Origin: Planctomycetia bacterium | GTDB lineage: Bacteria; Planctomycetota; UBA1135; GCA-002686595 | Direction: 5' to 3' | DNA: 64,000 nucleotides | NCBI GenBank assembly: GCA_005778045.1 | Contig: SXKQ01000153.1 | Span: 12,926-76,925 of the forward strand | Part shown: positions 25,760-35,902 of the stretch, in pieces | Numbering within the stretch: the first letter of the stretch is position 1 | Layout of the letters: each line of letters opens with the position of its first letter | The notes under the pieces: generated by a model | Seen by the model: only the letters and a program-made list of their open reading frames with translations | What the model was told of the DNA's origin: nothing | The model's database searches: none | Position numbers and translations under genes: made by a program

Positions 25760-26458
25760 ATGAAACTTGCCTTGCTGTGCCTTGCGGCGAGCCTTGCCGC
25801 GAGCTGTGTCTCCGCACCGCTCGACCTCGGTCCGAAGCCCCCGGTCTCGACCCTGTCCACCACGCCAGACTGGAGCGCTTTCCCGCTCGGTCCCAACGAC
25901 GTCGTGCGCGTCGGCGTCTATGGGCAGCCCGATCTCGGCACGGCGGGAACACGCATCGACATGGAGGGCAACTTGTCGCTGCCGCTCGTGGGTGCCGTTC
26001 AGGTCGCCGGCCTCTCGACCACGCAGGCACGCGAGGCCGTGGCCGCAGCCTACACGCGCTTCGTCGTCGAGCCGCGCGTCGACCTGTCTCTCGTCACGCA
26101 CGGAGCCCGGCGCGTGTACGTCTACGGGGAGGTCACGCGCCCTGGTGCGCTCGAGCTCGATCGCCCGATCAACATCATGCAGGCGCTCGCGCTCGCGGGT
26201 GGCTTCACGTCGAAGGCCGATCGCGAGGAAGTCGTACTCCTGCGGGGCGTGGCGACCGAACTCGATTGGGAAGTGGTCAACGCCGAGGACCCGAGCCCGC
26301 GGGGATTCCTGGCGTTGCGCGCCGACGACGTCCTGTTCGTCCGACGCTCGAACGCCGGCAAGTTCTCCGACGAGGTGCTTCCGTACCTCGCGGGCTTCTC
26401 GGCAACCCTCTCGACGGTGGCCACGATCCTGCTCATCGACGACCGTCTGCAGAACTAG
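25760..26458 (+). CDS. wza: polysaccharide export outer-membrane lipoprotein (Wza-type)
   Basis: This 232-residue protein starts with a lipoprotein signal (MKLALLCLAASLAASC). A Poly_export domain begins at PLGPNDVVRVGVYGQPDL and runs through the GNLSLPLVGAVQVAGLSTTQARE block. One SLBB-like segment follows (RRVYVYGEVTRPGALEL...NIMQALALAGGFT), then a C-terminal hydrophobic helix (EVLPYLAGFSATLSTVATIL). It is shorter than E. coli Wza (~380) and has one SLBB segment where Wza has more, as is common outside the enterics. It heads the polysaccharide locus, 11 bases before wzc. It would form the outer-membrane channel for the polymer made by the downstream genes. Confidence 0.9.
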   Translation: MKLALLCLAASLAASCVSAPLDLGPKPPVSTLSTTPDWSAFPLGPNDVVRVGVYGQPDLGTAGTRIDMEGNLSLPLVGAVQVAGLSTTQAREAVAAAYTRFVVEPRVDLSLVTHGARRVYVYGEVTRPGALELDRPINIMQALALAGGFTSKADREEVVLLRGVATELDWEVVNAEDPSPRGFLALRADDVLFVRRSNAGKFSDEVLPYLAGFSATLSTVATILLIDDRLQN

Positions 26459-26469
26459 GTCCCAGCGCC

Positions 26470-29256
26470 ATGCGCAACGAGAAGAACCAAGACGTCCCGC
26501 CCAGCGGCCTCTCGCTCGAGAGCCTGTGGGGCATCTTTGCGCGCAATCCACGCCTATTCGCCCTCCTGTCCATCGCCGGGCTCGTGGCCGGTCTCGGGCT
26601 GGTCGCCGTGCGGGAGCCGAGCTATCGCGCACGTGCCACGCTCATCCTCGAGGACTCAAGCTCCTCCACGGGTCTCCTCTCCGACCTCGCCATGCTCGGC
26701 AAGGCCCCGCAGGCCTCGAGCCAAATCGAGATCCTGCGCGCGCGCTCGACGGCCGAGCAGATCGTCCAAGGGGCGGCAGGGCTCGCGGATGATCCGCTCC
26801 ACCTCGGCCTCACCACGCTGGTCGAAGACCCGCTCCTCCGGCCGCTCGTCGGAGACCTACGCAACGCGGATCCGCACGGCACGTTGCCTCCGCGGCTGCG
26901 TGCCCATGTGGAGTGCGAGGACCCGCTGCGCGCTCCGACCCACTTCCAGATCGAGTTCCTCGCCGTGGACCGTGTACGCATCCTCGTTTCCGGCGGCGAG
27001 GTGGAATGCGCGCCTGTCGAGACCACGCTCGCGGACGGCACCGCCCGCGTCCCAGGCTGCCGCATCGAGCTGCGCGTCGAAGGCGATCTGACGGGTCGCT
27101 CCTACCTCGTGCGCCGCCTCCAGCGCGAGGAAGCCATTGCGCGAGTGATGGAACGCACACGCGTGCGAGAGACGGAGCGCAACTCCGGTGTCATTGAACT
27201 CACCATCGACGACAGCGACCCGCGCCGCGCCGCGGAGACGGCGAACGCGCTGTGCCGTACGTATCTCGAGCGCAGCGAGGCCCGCGGAGCTCGCAAGGCC
27301 ACGAGCACGCTGGGGTTCATCCGCCAGTCGCTGGAACGCCAGCTCGAGCTGCTGCGAGACGCCGAAGGCGAAGTGGTGGACGTCCAGCGCGCCAACCCGC
27401 GCGCGATCAACGTCACCAAGAGTGGCGAGATCCTGATCGAGCAACTGTCGGGCCTCGAAGTGCAGCGCGTCCAGTCGGAGTTGGCACGGGAGGCAACGCG
27501 CGACGCGCTGACGCTCCTCGGGGCCGGCGATCTGGGTGGTCTTGCGCGCATGTCCGGCGAGCTGGCGGATCCCGTTACGATCGCCTACCTCGAGAGCATC
27601 GCGCGACTCGACGCGGAGCACGCGCTGCAGGATCGCAGCGACGCAGGGCCCTACAAGCTGCTGCTGCAACAGCACGAGATTCAGTCCCAATCGAGTCTCG
27701 AAGCCACGGAGCTCGAGCTCGCCCGCTTGCGCCAGTCGCTGCGCTCCATCGAGGCCCGCGAGGTCGACGCGATCGCGAGGCTCGGTGGCGGCCCGCCTGC
27801 GGCCCGCGACCCGTTGCTCGAGAGCCACCTCTCCACGCTGGGCGAGCTGCAGGTGCGACAGGCCGAACTCGAGCGCGAGACGACGGGTGAGCACCCGCTG
27901 CGCATCGAGAATGGGCAGCGGCTCTCGGCGACGATCGGTCTCATCGAGCGCATCGTCCGGTCGCGAATCGAAGGTCTCGAAGGGCACCAGCGTGAACAGC
28001 TCTCGCTGCTGGGCTCGTACCGCGAGCGACGGTCCGGCTACCCGGCCGAGGAGCGCGCGCGGATCGAAACGGCCCGCATGGCCCTGCGACGGCGGACCCA
28101 TGATCATCTGGAAGGTCGCCTGCGCGGCATCGAGGCTGGGATGCAGGACCTGCTCTCGGAGCTCGAGCGCGTCGAGGCCTCGCTGGGCACCTTGCCCGAG
28201 GACGAGCGCGTTGTCGCCGAGCCGATGCGCAAGCTGGCGGCCCACACGGAGATCGTGAAGCTGCTGCTCGCCCGCGAGCAGGAAGCCGAGATCACGCGCG
28301 CGTCGACGCAGCCCGCGGCCGAGTTCGTCGATCCTGCCGTCGCGCCGCTCGAACGCAGCGGACCTTCAGTTCCGCTTCACGCGGTGCTCGGTCTCGCGCT
28401 CGGTGTGCTCGCGGCCGCTGGTCTCGCCTGTGCTCGGGAGGCTTTCTCGCGCGGCATCTTCACCGAGTCCGAGCTCGAGGCGGCGACCGAACTGCCCGTT
28501 CTCGGCGCGATCCCCGACTTCCGCCGCGGTCGCTACCGCGTCCGCGACGCGATCCAGTACTTCGTGCCACTGCGCGACGATCCGGAGGGTCCGACCGCCG
28601 AGGCCTATCGCTCCCTGCGAGCCAACCTGAAGTTCGCGCTCTCCACGGACTCGGACCTGCGCACGCTCGCTGTGACTTCGTGCACGCCGGGCGAGGGCAA
28701 GTCGAGTTCCAACGTCGCTCTGGCCATGGCATTCGCCCGCAGCGGCCGACGCGTCGTGCTCATCGACTGCGACATGCGCCGCCCGTCGATCCACCGCTAC
28801 CTCCGAATCGATCTCGAAAACGGCCTGTCGGACGTCCTGCAGGGACGCCGTGCGTGGAGCGACGTAGTGAATCGCGGGGTAGGCGAGCGTCTCGACGTGC
28901 TGACGGCTGGGGAGCAGCCTCACAGTCCTGGCGACCTGCTCGATGGGCAAGCATTCGCCGAATTGCTGGAAGAACTGCGGCGAGAGTACGACCTCATCGT
29001 GTGCGACGTCCCGCCGGCCATCGCGGTCTCGGACCTCGAGAGCTGCGCTGCGCGTCTCGACGCGGTCGTGCTGCTCGTACGCTCGGATCGCGCCTCGGCG
29101 CGGCAGGTCGACCAAGCGACACGGCGCCTGCGCCAGTCCGGCGCGAATCTGATTGGAGCGATCCTCAACGGAGTAGGCACTTCCCTTCTCAACGGGAAGT
29201 ACGGAGACAGCTATGGCTATGGATACGGCAAGAAGAGTGAGCGACGTGTCGGCTGA
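26470..29256 (+). CDS. wzc: polysaccharide co-polymerase / BY-kinase (Wzc-type)
   Basis: This 928-residue inner-membrane protein spans from an N-terminal Wzz domain (TM1 at ~35-55, LFALLSIAGLVAGLGLVAV) through a long helical, probably coiled-coil, periplasmic region. TM2 (~638-660, HAVLGLALGVLAAAGLAC) leads to a C-terminal tyrosine kinase. Kinase motifs are Walker A CTPGEGKSSS (738-747), Walker A' VVLIDCDMRRP (from ~763) and Walker B LIVCDVPP (~842). The C-terminal tail has the tyrosine cluster [10 protein letters not shown] (Y911, Y915, Y917, Y919) expected to be autophosphorylated. It controls chain length and couples polymerisation to export with Wza. The 3' end overlaps the proposed wecC start. 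Confidence 0.92.
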   Translation: MRNEKNQDVPPSGLSLESLWGIFARNPRLFALLSIAGLVAGLGLVAVREPSYRARATLILEDSSSSTGLLSDLAMLGKAPQASSQIEILRARSTAEQIVQGAAGLADDPLHLGLTTLVEDPLLRPLVGDLRNADPHGTLPPRLRAHVECEDPLRAPTHFQIEFLAVDRVRILVSGGEVECAPVETTLADGTARVPGCRIELRVEGDLTGRSYLVRRLQREEAIARVMERTRVRETERNSGVIELTIDDSDPRRAAETANALCRTYLERSEARGARKATSTLGFIRQSLERQLELLRDAEGEVVDVQRANPRAINVTKSGEILIEQLSGLEVQRVQSELAREATRDALTLLGAGDLGGLARMSGELADPVTIAYLESIARLDAEHALQDRSDAGPYKLLLQQHEIQSQSSLEATELELARLRQSLRSIEAREVDAIARLGGGPPAARDPLLESHLSTLGELQVRQAELERETTGEHPLRIENGQRLSATIGLIERIVRSRIEGLEGHQREQLSLLGSYRERRSGYPAEERARIETARMALRRRTHDHLEGRLRGIEAGMQDLLSELERVEASLGTLPEDERVVAEPMRKLAAHTEIVKLLLAREQEAEITRASTQPAAEFVDPAVAPLERSGPSVPLHAVLGLALGVLAAAGLACAREAFSRGIFTESELEAATELPVLGAIPDFRRGRYRVRDAIQYFVPLRDDPEGPTAEAYRSLRANLKFALSTDSDLRTLAVTSCTPGEGKSSSNVALAMAFARSGRRVVLIDCDMRRPSIHRYLRIDLENGLSDVLQGRRAWSDVVNRGVGERLDVLTAGEQPHSPGDLLDGQAFAELLEELRREYDLIVCDVPPAIAVSDLESCAARLDAVVLLVRSDRASARQVDQATRRLRQSGANLIGAILNGVGTSLLNGKYGDSYGYGYGKKSERRVG

Positions 29257-30523
29257 AAAAAATCTCAAGGAAGTGCGCAAGCGCGCCGGACTCGGTGAGC
29301 GTCGCCGCAGCATGAAGGCGGGCGATGGCCTGCGGGTGTGCGTCGTGGGGCTCGGCTACATCGGCTTGCCAACGGCCTCGCTGCTCGGCACGAAGGGCTG
29401 CAAGGTCACAGGCGTCGACGTTCGTCAGGACGTCGTCGACACCATCAACCAAGGACGGATCCACATCGAGGAGCCGGACCTCGACCTGCTGGTCAAGAGC
29501 GCCGTGAACTCAGGCAAGCTGTCGGCCTCGACCACGCCCGTGGAGTCCGACGTGTTCGTGCTGGCAGTTCCGACGCCCATCCAGCCCGACAAGCAGCCCG
29601 ACGTGAGCATGGTCGAAGCCGCTGCGCGCGCCATCGCACCGTGGATCCGCAAGGGCAACCTCGTGATCCTCGAGTCGACCAGCCCGGTCGGTACGACGGA
29701 AGATGTGGTCGCGCGCGTCCTGCGCGAGGCCGGACATGCCATCGGTGAGGACGTGTTCGTGGCCTACTGCCCCGAGCGCGTGCTCCCGGGCCGCATTCTC
29801 ACCGAGCTGGTCGAGAACGATCGCGTCGTCGGTGGCGTGGACGATACCTCCACCGAAGTTGCGCTCGAGTTCTACCAGAGCTTCGTGCGCGGCGAGGTCG
29901 TGGCGACGGACTCGCGCACGGCCGAGATGGTCAAGTTGTCGGAGAACAGCTACCGCGACGTCAACATCGCTTTCGCCAACGAGCTCTCGATGATCTGCTC
30001 GGGGGCTCGCATCAGCGTGTGGGAAGTCATCCGCATCGCGAATCGCCACCCACGCGTGAAGATCCTGCAGCCCGGGCCGGGCGTCGGCGGTCACTGCATC
30101 GCGGTGGATCCGTGGTTCATCGTGGCCGGAGATCCTGCGAACGCGAAGCTCATCCGCGCGGCGCGCGAGGTGAACGATCGCAAGCCACACTGGGTCATCG
30201 AACACGTCGAGGAATGCGCGAAGAGGGTGGTCAAGCCCGTGATCGCATGCCTCGGCCTGTCATTCAAGGCGGATGTGGACGACTTGCGCGAGTCGCCGGC
30301 GGCCGAGATCGTGCGCGAGATCCAGGCCCGCAATCTCGGGGAGCTGCTCGTGGTCGAGCCGCACCTGCTGTTTCACCCGGACTTCGAGCTCGTCCGCCTC
30401 GACGAGGCAGTCGCTCGCGCCAACATCGTGCTGGTGCTCGTGGACCACAAGCAGTTCAAGCGGCTGCGTCGTGATGCTCTCAACGAGAAGATCCTGATCG
30501 ACACGCGAGGGCTGTTCCTGTGA
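29213..30523 (+). CDS. wecC: UDP-N-acetyl-D-mannosamine dehydrogenase
   Basis: WecC oxidises UDP-ManNAc to UDP-ManNAcA with NAD+. The sequence closely follows E. coli Wec[70 protein letters not shown], the catalytic cysteine block [15 protein letters not shown] and [13 protein letters not shown]. The start is uncertain. The ATG at 29213 has a good GGAG six bases upstream but lies inside wzc and adds a 33-residue Lys/Arg-rich extension. The ATG at 29312 ([13 protein letters not shown]) gives a normal-length 403-residue enzyme. Its stop overlaps the GTG of wecB. Presence with wecB implies ManNAcA in the polymer. Confidence 0.92.
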   Translation: MAMDTARRVSDVSAEKNLKEVRKRAGLGERRRSMKAGDGLRVCVVGLGYIGLPTASLLGTKGCKVTGVDVRQDVVDTINQGRIHIEEPDLDLLVKSAVNSGKLSASTTPVESDVFVLAVPTPIQPDKQPDVSMVEAAARAIAPWIRKGNLVILESTSPVGTTEDVVARVLREAGHAIGEDVFVAYCPERVLPGRILTELVENDRVVGGVDDTSTEVALEFYQSFVRGEVVATDSRTAEMVKLSENSYRDVNIAFANELSMICSGARISVWEVIRIANRHPRVKILQPGPGVGGHCIAVDPWFIVAGDPANAKLIRAAREVNDRKPHWVIEHVEECAKRVVKPVIACLGLSFKADVDDLRESPAAEIVREIQARNLGELLVVEPHLLFHPDFELVRLDEAVARANIVLVLVDHKQFKRLRRDALNEKILIDTRGLFL

Positions 30524-31692
30524 GCGTCCGTGTCCTGTCGGTCGTCGGAACGCGACCCGAGGCGATCAAGATGGCGCCTGTGATGCGGCGTCTCGCTGCT
30601 CACCCGGCGTTGGATGCGCGAGTCTGCGTCACGGCTCAGCACCGGCAGATGCTCGATCAGGCTCTGTCCCTGTTCGAGATCGATCCGGACTACGACCTCA
30701 ACGTGATGGCTCCAGATCAGGACCTCTCGGATGTCACTTCCAAGGTCTTGCTCGGCATGCGCTCCGTCCTGCGCGACGCGCGTCCGGACGTCGTGCTCGT
30801 TCACGGCGACACAACGACGTGCCTCGCCACCTCGATGGCAGCCTTCTACGCCGGCATTCCGGTGGCCCATGTCGAGTCCGGTCTGCGCTCGGATGACTTG
30901 CAGGCTCCCTTCCCGGAGGAGTTCAACCGCATCGTCACGGATCGAATTGCACGCTGGCACTTCGCTCCGACGGAGGGAGCGCGCGCGAAGCTGCTCTCCG
31001 AGGGCTGCGACCCGGCCAGCGTGCACGTGACCGGCAACACCGTGATCGATGCGCTGCTCTGGACTCGCGAACGCACGCTCGCGCGCGATGGTCGCAGCTA
31101 CGAGGAGCAGCTCGGACCCGAGATTGCGGCTTTTGCAGATCACTGGCCCGGAAAGATCGTGCTCGTCACCGGCCATCGTCGCGAAAACTTCGGCCTTCCG
31201 TTCGAGCGGCTCTGCGGCGCCATCCGGGACTGTGCTCGCCGCCACGAGGATTGGCTCTTCATCTATCCGTTGCACCTCAATCCCAACGTGCAGCGGCCGG
31301 CGCGCGAGATCCTCTCCGACACGCCGAACGTCGTGCTCGGCGCTCCGCTCGACTACGAGCCCTTCGTGTGGCTCATGGACCGTTGCGACGTCGTCCTGAC
31401 CGACTCGGGCGGCGTGCAGGAGGAGGCCCCGGCGCTCGGCAAGCCCGTGCTCGTGACGCGCGATGTCACGGAGCGCCCCGAAGCCATCGAGGCCGGTACG
31501 GCGCGACTGGTCGGCACCGACCCGCGACGCATCGTGACTTCGCTCGAGGAACTGCTGGGCGACGAGGTCGCATACCACCGCATGGCGCGCGCGCGCAATC
31601 CCTATGGCGACGGCCTCGCGAGTGAACGCATCGTGCGCCAGCTCGCGCAGGACCTTGCGAGTGGCCAGCGCACGCTTGCCGCCAGCGCGTGA
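30520..31692 (+). CDS. wecB: UDP-N-acetylglucosamine 2-epimerase (non-hydrolysing)
   Basis: WecB converts UDP-GlcNAc to UDP-ManNAc and so feeds WecC. The 390-residue protein has the family marks [79 protein letters not shown] and [17 protein letters not shown], with catalytic acidic and histidine residues in the usual places. The GTG start overlaps the wecC stop by 4 bases, so the two enzymes are translationally coupled. Together they provide a UDP-ManNAcA supply for the repeat unit. Confidence 0.94.
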   Translation: MSVRVLSVVGTRPEAIKMAPVMRRLAAHPALDARVCVTAQHRQMLDQALSLFEIDPDYDLNVMAPDQDLSDVTSKVLLGMRSVLRDARPDVVLVHGDTTTCLATSMAAFYAGIPVAHVESGLRSDDLQAPFPEEFNRIVTDRIARWHFAPTEGARAKLLSEGCDPASVHVTGNTVIDALLWTRERTLARDGRSYEEQLGPEIAAFADHWPGKIVLVTGHRRENFGLPFERLCGAIRDCARRHEDWLFIYPLHLNPNVQRPAREILSDTPNVVLGAPLDYEPFVWLMDRCDVVLTDSGGVQEEAPALGKPVLVTRDVTERPEAIEAGTARLVGTDPRRIVTSLEELLGDEVAYHRMARARNPYGDGLASERIVRQLAQDLASGQRTLAASA

Positions 31693-31696
31693 AGCC

Positions 31697-33412
31697 ATGG
31701 GCAGTACAGGCCGATTTCTGCGGCAGGTTTCACACACGCGACCTTCGCAACTGCTCCACCGTGCCCTTTCCCGCGCTCGGACCTTCCTTCAGGACGCGGC
31801 GCCCGCACTGTCGCCGCCGCTGGTAGCGCCTCGCGTGACCGGCGTCTCCTTGGCTCTCCCGCGAGCTGTCTTCGCGCCCCGCGTCCGGCTCCTCGGCCAG
31901 CGCGACGGGAAGCCGGTGGCCTGCCTCCCGGGCCTCGAACTTCCGCTCGACTCGACGATCGATTGGCGCGCGCGAGATCAGACCGCCCTCCAGCGCTTCC
32001 ATGTTCAGTACATGGAGTACGTGGAGGCGGTCGACGACGAGTGCTTCACGCGTCATGTGCTCGACTGGATCGACCGCAATCAACTCGCGCGACGTGGTTC
32101 TTGGCGAGACTCTTGGAACAGCTACATGATCGCGCTGCGCAGCGTGGTCTGGATGCAGCAGCTCACGGAACGAGGGAGGGGGATCGGCCCAAACGCACGT
32201 TCTCGGATCGAGGCCTCGCTGATCGAGCAACTGGCCCATCTCGCGAGCCATCTCGAGAAAGACATCGTCGGAAATCACCTGATCAAGGACGCGAAGGCGC
32301 TGCTGTGGGCGTCCCGGTATTTTGAAGGACCGACGCCGCTTGCATGGGAGCGGAGCGCGACTCGAGTGCTCCAGCGGGAGCTGGACGAGCAGGTCCTTGC
32401 GGACGGGATGCACTACGAACGCAGCGCGAGCTATCACGCTCAGGTGTTCGCCGATTTGGTGGAGTGCGCCTCGATCGCGCGAGGCGAGCTGCGCGCCCGG
32501 TTGCTCGGCAAGCTCGAGCCCATGGCGCAGGTGCTCGTGGACCTCGCACATCCCGATGGGCTGCCCTGCCTCTTCAATGATGCGGGTCTCCATACGAGCT
32601 ACTCGCCGGATGAGTGCCTGCACGCATGGGAGACTGTCTCGCAAGGCCGGGTGCGTCCGCGCGGGCTTTTCTCCCTGCCTCAGGCGGGGTACTTCGGCCT
32701 GCGCGCTGGCGACTCTCTGCTCGTGGCCGACTGCGGCGCGATCGCACCGGACCATCTTCCGGCGCACGGCCACGGCGATGTCCTGTCCTTCGAGTGGAGC
32801 GTCGGGGGCGAGCGCATCATCGTCGACGCCGGCGTCGCGGAATATGAGCCCGGTCTCGCACGCGACGAGGCTCGCGCGACCCGCAGTCACAACACGTTGA
32901 CTCTGGATGGCCTCGACCAGGCGGAGTTCTGGTCCTCCTTCCGCGTCGGACGCAGACCGCGAGTGCGCGTCCTGCGCCATGAGTCCCATGCGAGCGGATT
33001 CGTCCTCGAGGGCGAGCACGACGGATATCGGCATCTCGTTGGGGCGCCGGTCCATCGTCGACGCTTCGTGGCGACATCGCGTTCCTTGGTCGTCGAGGAC
33101 GATGTGCGCGGCGGAAACGGGCAGCGGGTCGAAACGGGTTTACTGCTGCATCCGTCGGTTGAAGTGCAGCTTGAGCATGGACAGCTCGCCATCCTGAGGT
33201 GTGGGGCCGTCGAGGTGCTCGTCGAGAGTCGTGGCACGATGCGGCTTGAGTCGGCCTGGTGGAGCCCCGACATTGGCGTCCGCATGGTGACCCAGCGTCT
33301 CGTGGCCCAGCTCCCGCCTGCGCCCTGCCGCGGGACCCTGCGACTCCAGCGCCTCGACTGCGCCGAAAACCGGCTGCCGAGCTGCGCAAGCGACCTGAAG
33401 AACGCAGCTTGA
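31697..33412 (+). CDS. heparinase II/III family protein
   Basis: This 571-residue protein starts 4 bases after wecB, with no clear signal peptide in the Arg-rich N-terminus. The N-terminal part is an alpha-helical toroid as in uronate lyases (WIDRNQLARRGSWRDSWNSY, NHLIKDAKALLWAS, DGMHYERSASYHAQVFADL). The C-terminal part is the Hepar_II_III beta-sandwich (AGDSLLVADCGAI, AHGHGDVLSFEWSVGGERIIVDAGV, ARATRSHNTLTLDG). Candidate catalytic residues are the Tyr/His in YERSASYH and the histidine in AHGHGD. In polysaccharide loci such proteins may trim or modify the uronic-acid-containing polymer. Linkage with wecB/wecC points to a ManNAcA-containing substrate, but this is inference. Confidence 0.87.
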   Translation: MGSTGRFLRQVSHTRPSQLLHRALSRARTFLQDAAPALSPPLVAPRVTGVSLALPRAVFAPRVRLLGQRDGKPVACLPGLELPLDSTIDWRARDQTALQRFHVQYMEYVEAVDDECFTRHVLDWIDRNQLARRGSWRDSWNSYMIALRSVVWMQQLTERGRGIGPNARSRIEASLIEQLAHLASHLEKDIVGNHLIKDAKALLWASRYFEGPTPLAWERSATRVLQRELDEQVLADGMHYERSASYHAQVFADLVECASIARGELRARLLGKLEPMAQVLVDLAHPDGLPCLFNDAGLHTSYSPDECLHAWETVSQGRVRPRGLFSLPQAGYFGLRAGDSLLVADCGAIAPDHLPAHGHGDVLSFEWSVGGERIIVDAGVAEYEPGLARDEARATRSHNTLTLDGLDQAEFWSSFRVGRRPRVRVLRHESHASGFVLEGEHDGYRHLVGAPVHRRRFVATSRSLVVEDDVRGGNGQRVETGLLLHPSVEVQLEHGQLAILRCGAVEVLVESRGTMRLESAWWSPDIGVRMVTQRLVAQLPPAPCRGTLRLQRLDCAENRLPSCASDLKNAA

Positions 33413-33434
33413 CGCCCCGCGCGCAGCGGGTCGT

Positions 33435-34748
33435 TCAGGCGGCTCGATCGATGCGCGTCGACCGTTCGCAGGCGCTGCGCTCGAGCTGCTCCTCGTTCGC
33501 AGGCAGGCCGCCAGCGGCTCGCAGCAGCACATCCGCCATGCATCGCGCACCGTCGCGGCGATCGAAAGCGGGAGCCGCTGCGCGTGCCGCTGCCGAGAGT
33601 CGCGCCAGCTCGGTGGGATCCTGCGCGAGGCGCGTGACCGCGTCGCACAGGGCCCACGGGTCTTCCGCGGGCACGACCACGCCGGCTCCATGCTCCGAGA
33701 TGATTCCGGCGCCCTCGCCCGTTGGGCCCGCGAAGAGGACGGGGACACCCATGCCAAAGCACTCGAAGATCTTGGAAGGAATGACAGTCGTGAAGAGCTC
33801 CTCGCGCTTGAGATGCACAAGGCCGAGATCGCAGAGGCTCCAGACGCGAGGCATGACGTCCTTCGGCACGCTGGCATGGAAGGAGATGTTCGTGAGACCG
33901 AGCTCGCGGGCCTGCTGAACGAGACCGGCGCGTGCCGCGCCTGACCCGACGAACAGGAAGTGGATGTCGCTGCGGTGTCGGAGCATCGTCGCCGCCTCCA
34001 CCACGCGGTGGAGCGCATGCGCCATACCGTGGGTCCCGAGGTATCCGACCACGAACTTGCCTTCGACGCCCAGCTCGCGAGCCAGCGCCGCGTCGCGCGG
34101 CTGAGGCGCATAGCGCGAGAGATCGACGCCGTTGCGGACCACCGCGACCTTCTCGCGGTTGATCCCCCGGCGACCGAGATTGTCGCGGAAGGAGCGCGTC
34201 ACCGAAACGACGCGGCTAGCGCGTCGATAGAGGAAGAGCTCGAGCTTCTCGAGCGCACGCAGTGCGAACGGCGCGCGCATCGCTCCCACGGCCTGGATCG
34301 AGTCCGGCCATAGGTCACGCAGCTCGAAGACAAATGGACGCCGACGCAGGGCTGCCACGGCCCAGCCGGCCACCGAGGTGAAGAACTGCGGTGATGTTGC
34401 AACGACCACGTCGGGTCGCTGCTGGAACATGGCCGCGATTCCGCCCGACACCATGAACGAGAGGTAGTCGAGAATGCGCCCCGCGAAGCCGCGATTCGCG
34501 GAGATGTAGGTCTTCACGCGCACGACATCGATACCGTCGAAGTTCTCGCGCTGGTAGAGACGATTCTCATAGCCCGGATAGACCTTGCCTTCCGGGAAGT
34601 TGGGCGCGCCGGTGACGACAGTCACGCGATGTCCGAGTGCGATCCACTCGCGAGCATGCTCGTGCAAGCGCGTCGCGGGCGCATTGGTCTCCGGCGGAAA
34701 GTTGTCGGAGAGAAACAAGATGTGGAGCGAACGACGCGGAGACATCAT
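33435..34748 (-). CDS. glycosyltransferase family 4 (WbuB-like)
   Basis: This 437-residue GT-B enzyme has the N-terminal acceptor domain LHILFLSDNFPPETNAPATR and VTVVTGAPNFPEGKVYPGY, which closely resembles WbuB-type GlcNAc/FucNAc transferases. Donor-domain marks are GYLGTHGMAHALH, FLFVGSGA and the acidic cluster near EECFG-like KIFECFGMGVPVLFAGPTGEG. An internal hydrophobic stretch (VAGWAVAALRRRPFVFELRDLW) may help membrane association. The start ATG at 34748 overlaps the stop of the upstream GT gene by 4 bases; a second ATG follows directly. It is the last gene of a five-gene minus-strand operon and adds one sugar of the repeat unit on the cytoplasmic side. Confidence 0.9.
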   Translation of the reverse strand: MMSPRRSLHILFLSDNFPPETNAPATRLHEHAREWIALGHRVTVVTGAPNFPEGKVYPGYENRLYQRENFDGIDVVRVKTYISANRGFAGRILDYLSFMVSGGIAAMFQQRPDVVVATSPQFFTSVAGWAVAALRRRPFVFELRDLWPDSIQAVGAMRAPFALRALEKLELFLYRRASRVVSVTRSFRDNLGRRGINREKVAVVRNGVDLSRYAPQPRDAALARELGVEGKFVVGYLGTHGMAHALHRVVEAATMLRHRSDIHFLFVGSGAARAGLVQQARELGLTNISFHASVPKDVMPRVWSLCDLGLVHLKREELFTTVIPSKIFECFGMGVPVLFAGPTGEGAGIISEHGAGVVVPAEDPWALCDAVTRLAQDPTELARLSAAARAAAPAFDRRDGARCMADVLLRAAGGLPANEEQLERSACERSTRIDRAA

Positions 34749-35902
34749 GACTCGACCTCCGTCGGGGCTCGTCGCCGATGCAGCGGCGCGGGAACTTGTT
34801 CCAAGCGCCTGCGCGTGGAAGTCAACGCGAGAGGACGATGTGTCACTTGGGAGATCCAGCGCTCGACACGCTCGCAGGCCTGCTCGAGGGAATGCTCGCG
34901 CCCAGTTGCGAGCGCGCCGTCGCGCAGCTCGACGAAGAGTGCGGGTTCCAAAGCAAGGCGCTGCATGGCCTGCGCTAGCGATGTCACGTCCCGCGGTTCG
35001 ACAAGCTGGCCGTTGACGGCGGGGATCACGAGCTCGGGAATCGCACGCCAGCGCGTTGCGATCACCGGCAATCCATGCTGGAAGGCCTCGATGATCGAGC
35101 CGGGGAGACCCTCGCCTGCGTGGTACGTGGGCAGGATCAGAGCGTCGTGCTGCACGAGCAGCTCGGACACGCTCTCGGGCGCGACTTCGCCGAGCCACGT
35201 CACGCGGGGACTCGCGCGGAGCAGCTCGCCATCCGTACCCGGCATGGCCGGACCGGCGATGGTGAGGCTGCATCCCTCTGGAGCCTGTCGAATCGCCTCG
35301 ATTGCCTCGCGATAGCCCTTTTCGGGGCGCAGCTGGGCGAGCATCAGGAACCGCCGACACTCGCGAGAAGCGCGCGGCTCTCGCTGCGGTGCACGCCGTG
35401 TCGTCGGAAGGTGGCGGACCTCCGCACGGCCGGCAAAGTGCTCGCACAGGCTGCGCGTTTGCAGAAGCACGAGCTGGCTGCGCAGAATCGTGCTGGCCGC
35501 GAGCGCACGCAGCATTGGATTCTTGCGCGCGAGCGCCTCGTCCAAGCCACCGCCGAAGGCGCGTGCGACGATGGGTCGACCGACGAGCGTCGAGGCGAGC
35601 CATACGAGCGGTCCACCGAGGAGGAATCCGTCCGCGGATGCGCTGAAGAGCACCGCGTCGCTGCTCCGCGCCCGTCGGTATACGTTCGTAGCGATCGACA
35701 CGGCATGGACGAACTCGCGAACTTGGTGCGCAAAGCCGCGTGATGCGACGTGCTGGCGGGTGGTGTCGAGCACTTCGACCTGCACGTGCTCGCGCATCCG
35801 CAAGCCCTGCACGAGCTGGGTGAACGAGACTTGCGTGCCACCGATGGACGTGCCGCTGCGCGGGAGCGGGCCAACCAAGAGGACGCGCGGGCCGGCGTTC
35901 AT
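34745..35902 (-). CDS. glycosyltransferase family 4
   Basis: This 385-residue GT-B glycosyltransferase starts at the ATG at 35902 (MNAGPRVLLVGPLPRSG), overlapping the asnB stop by 4 bases. The N-terminal domain has GGTQVSFTQLVQGL. The C-terminal donor domain has FLMLAQLRPEKGYREAIEAI, LTIAGPAMPGTDGE, WLGEVAPESV, ALILPTYHAGEGLPGSIIEA and GLPVIATRWRAIPELV, i.e. the usual E-x7-E type nucleotide-sugar site. It is probably retaining, with unknown donor and acceptor. The Arg-rich C-terminal tail may aid membrane contact. Confidence 0.9.
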   Translation of the reverse strand: MNAGPRVLLVGPLPRSGTSIGGTQVSFTQLVQGLRMREHVQVEVLDTTRQHVASRGFAHQVREFVHAVSIATNVYRRARSSDAVLFSASADGFLLGGPLVWLASTLVGRPIVARAFGGGLDEALARKNPMLRALAASTILRSQLVLLQTRSLCEHFAGRAEVRHLPTTRRAPQREPRASRECRRFLMLAQLRPEKGYREAIEAIRQAPEGCSLTIAGPAMPGTDGELLRASPRVTWLGEVAPESVSELLVQHDALILPTYHAGEGLPGSIIEAFQHGLPVIATRWRAIPELVIPAVNGQLVEPRDVTSLAQAMQRLALEPALFVELRDGALATGREHSLEQACERVERWISQVTHRPLALTSTRRRLEQVPAPLHRRRAPTEVES

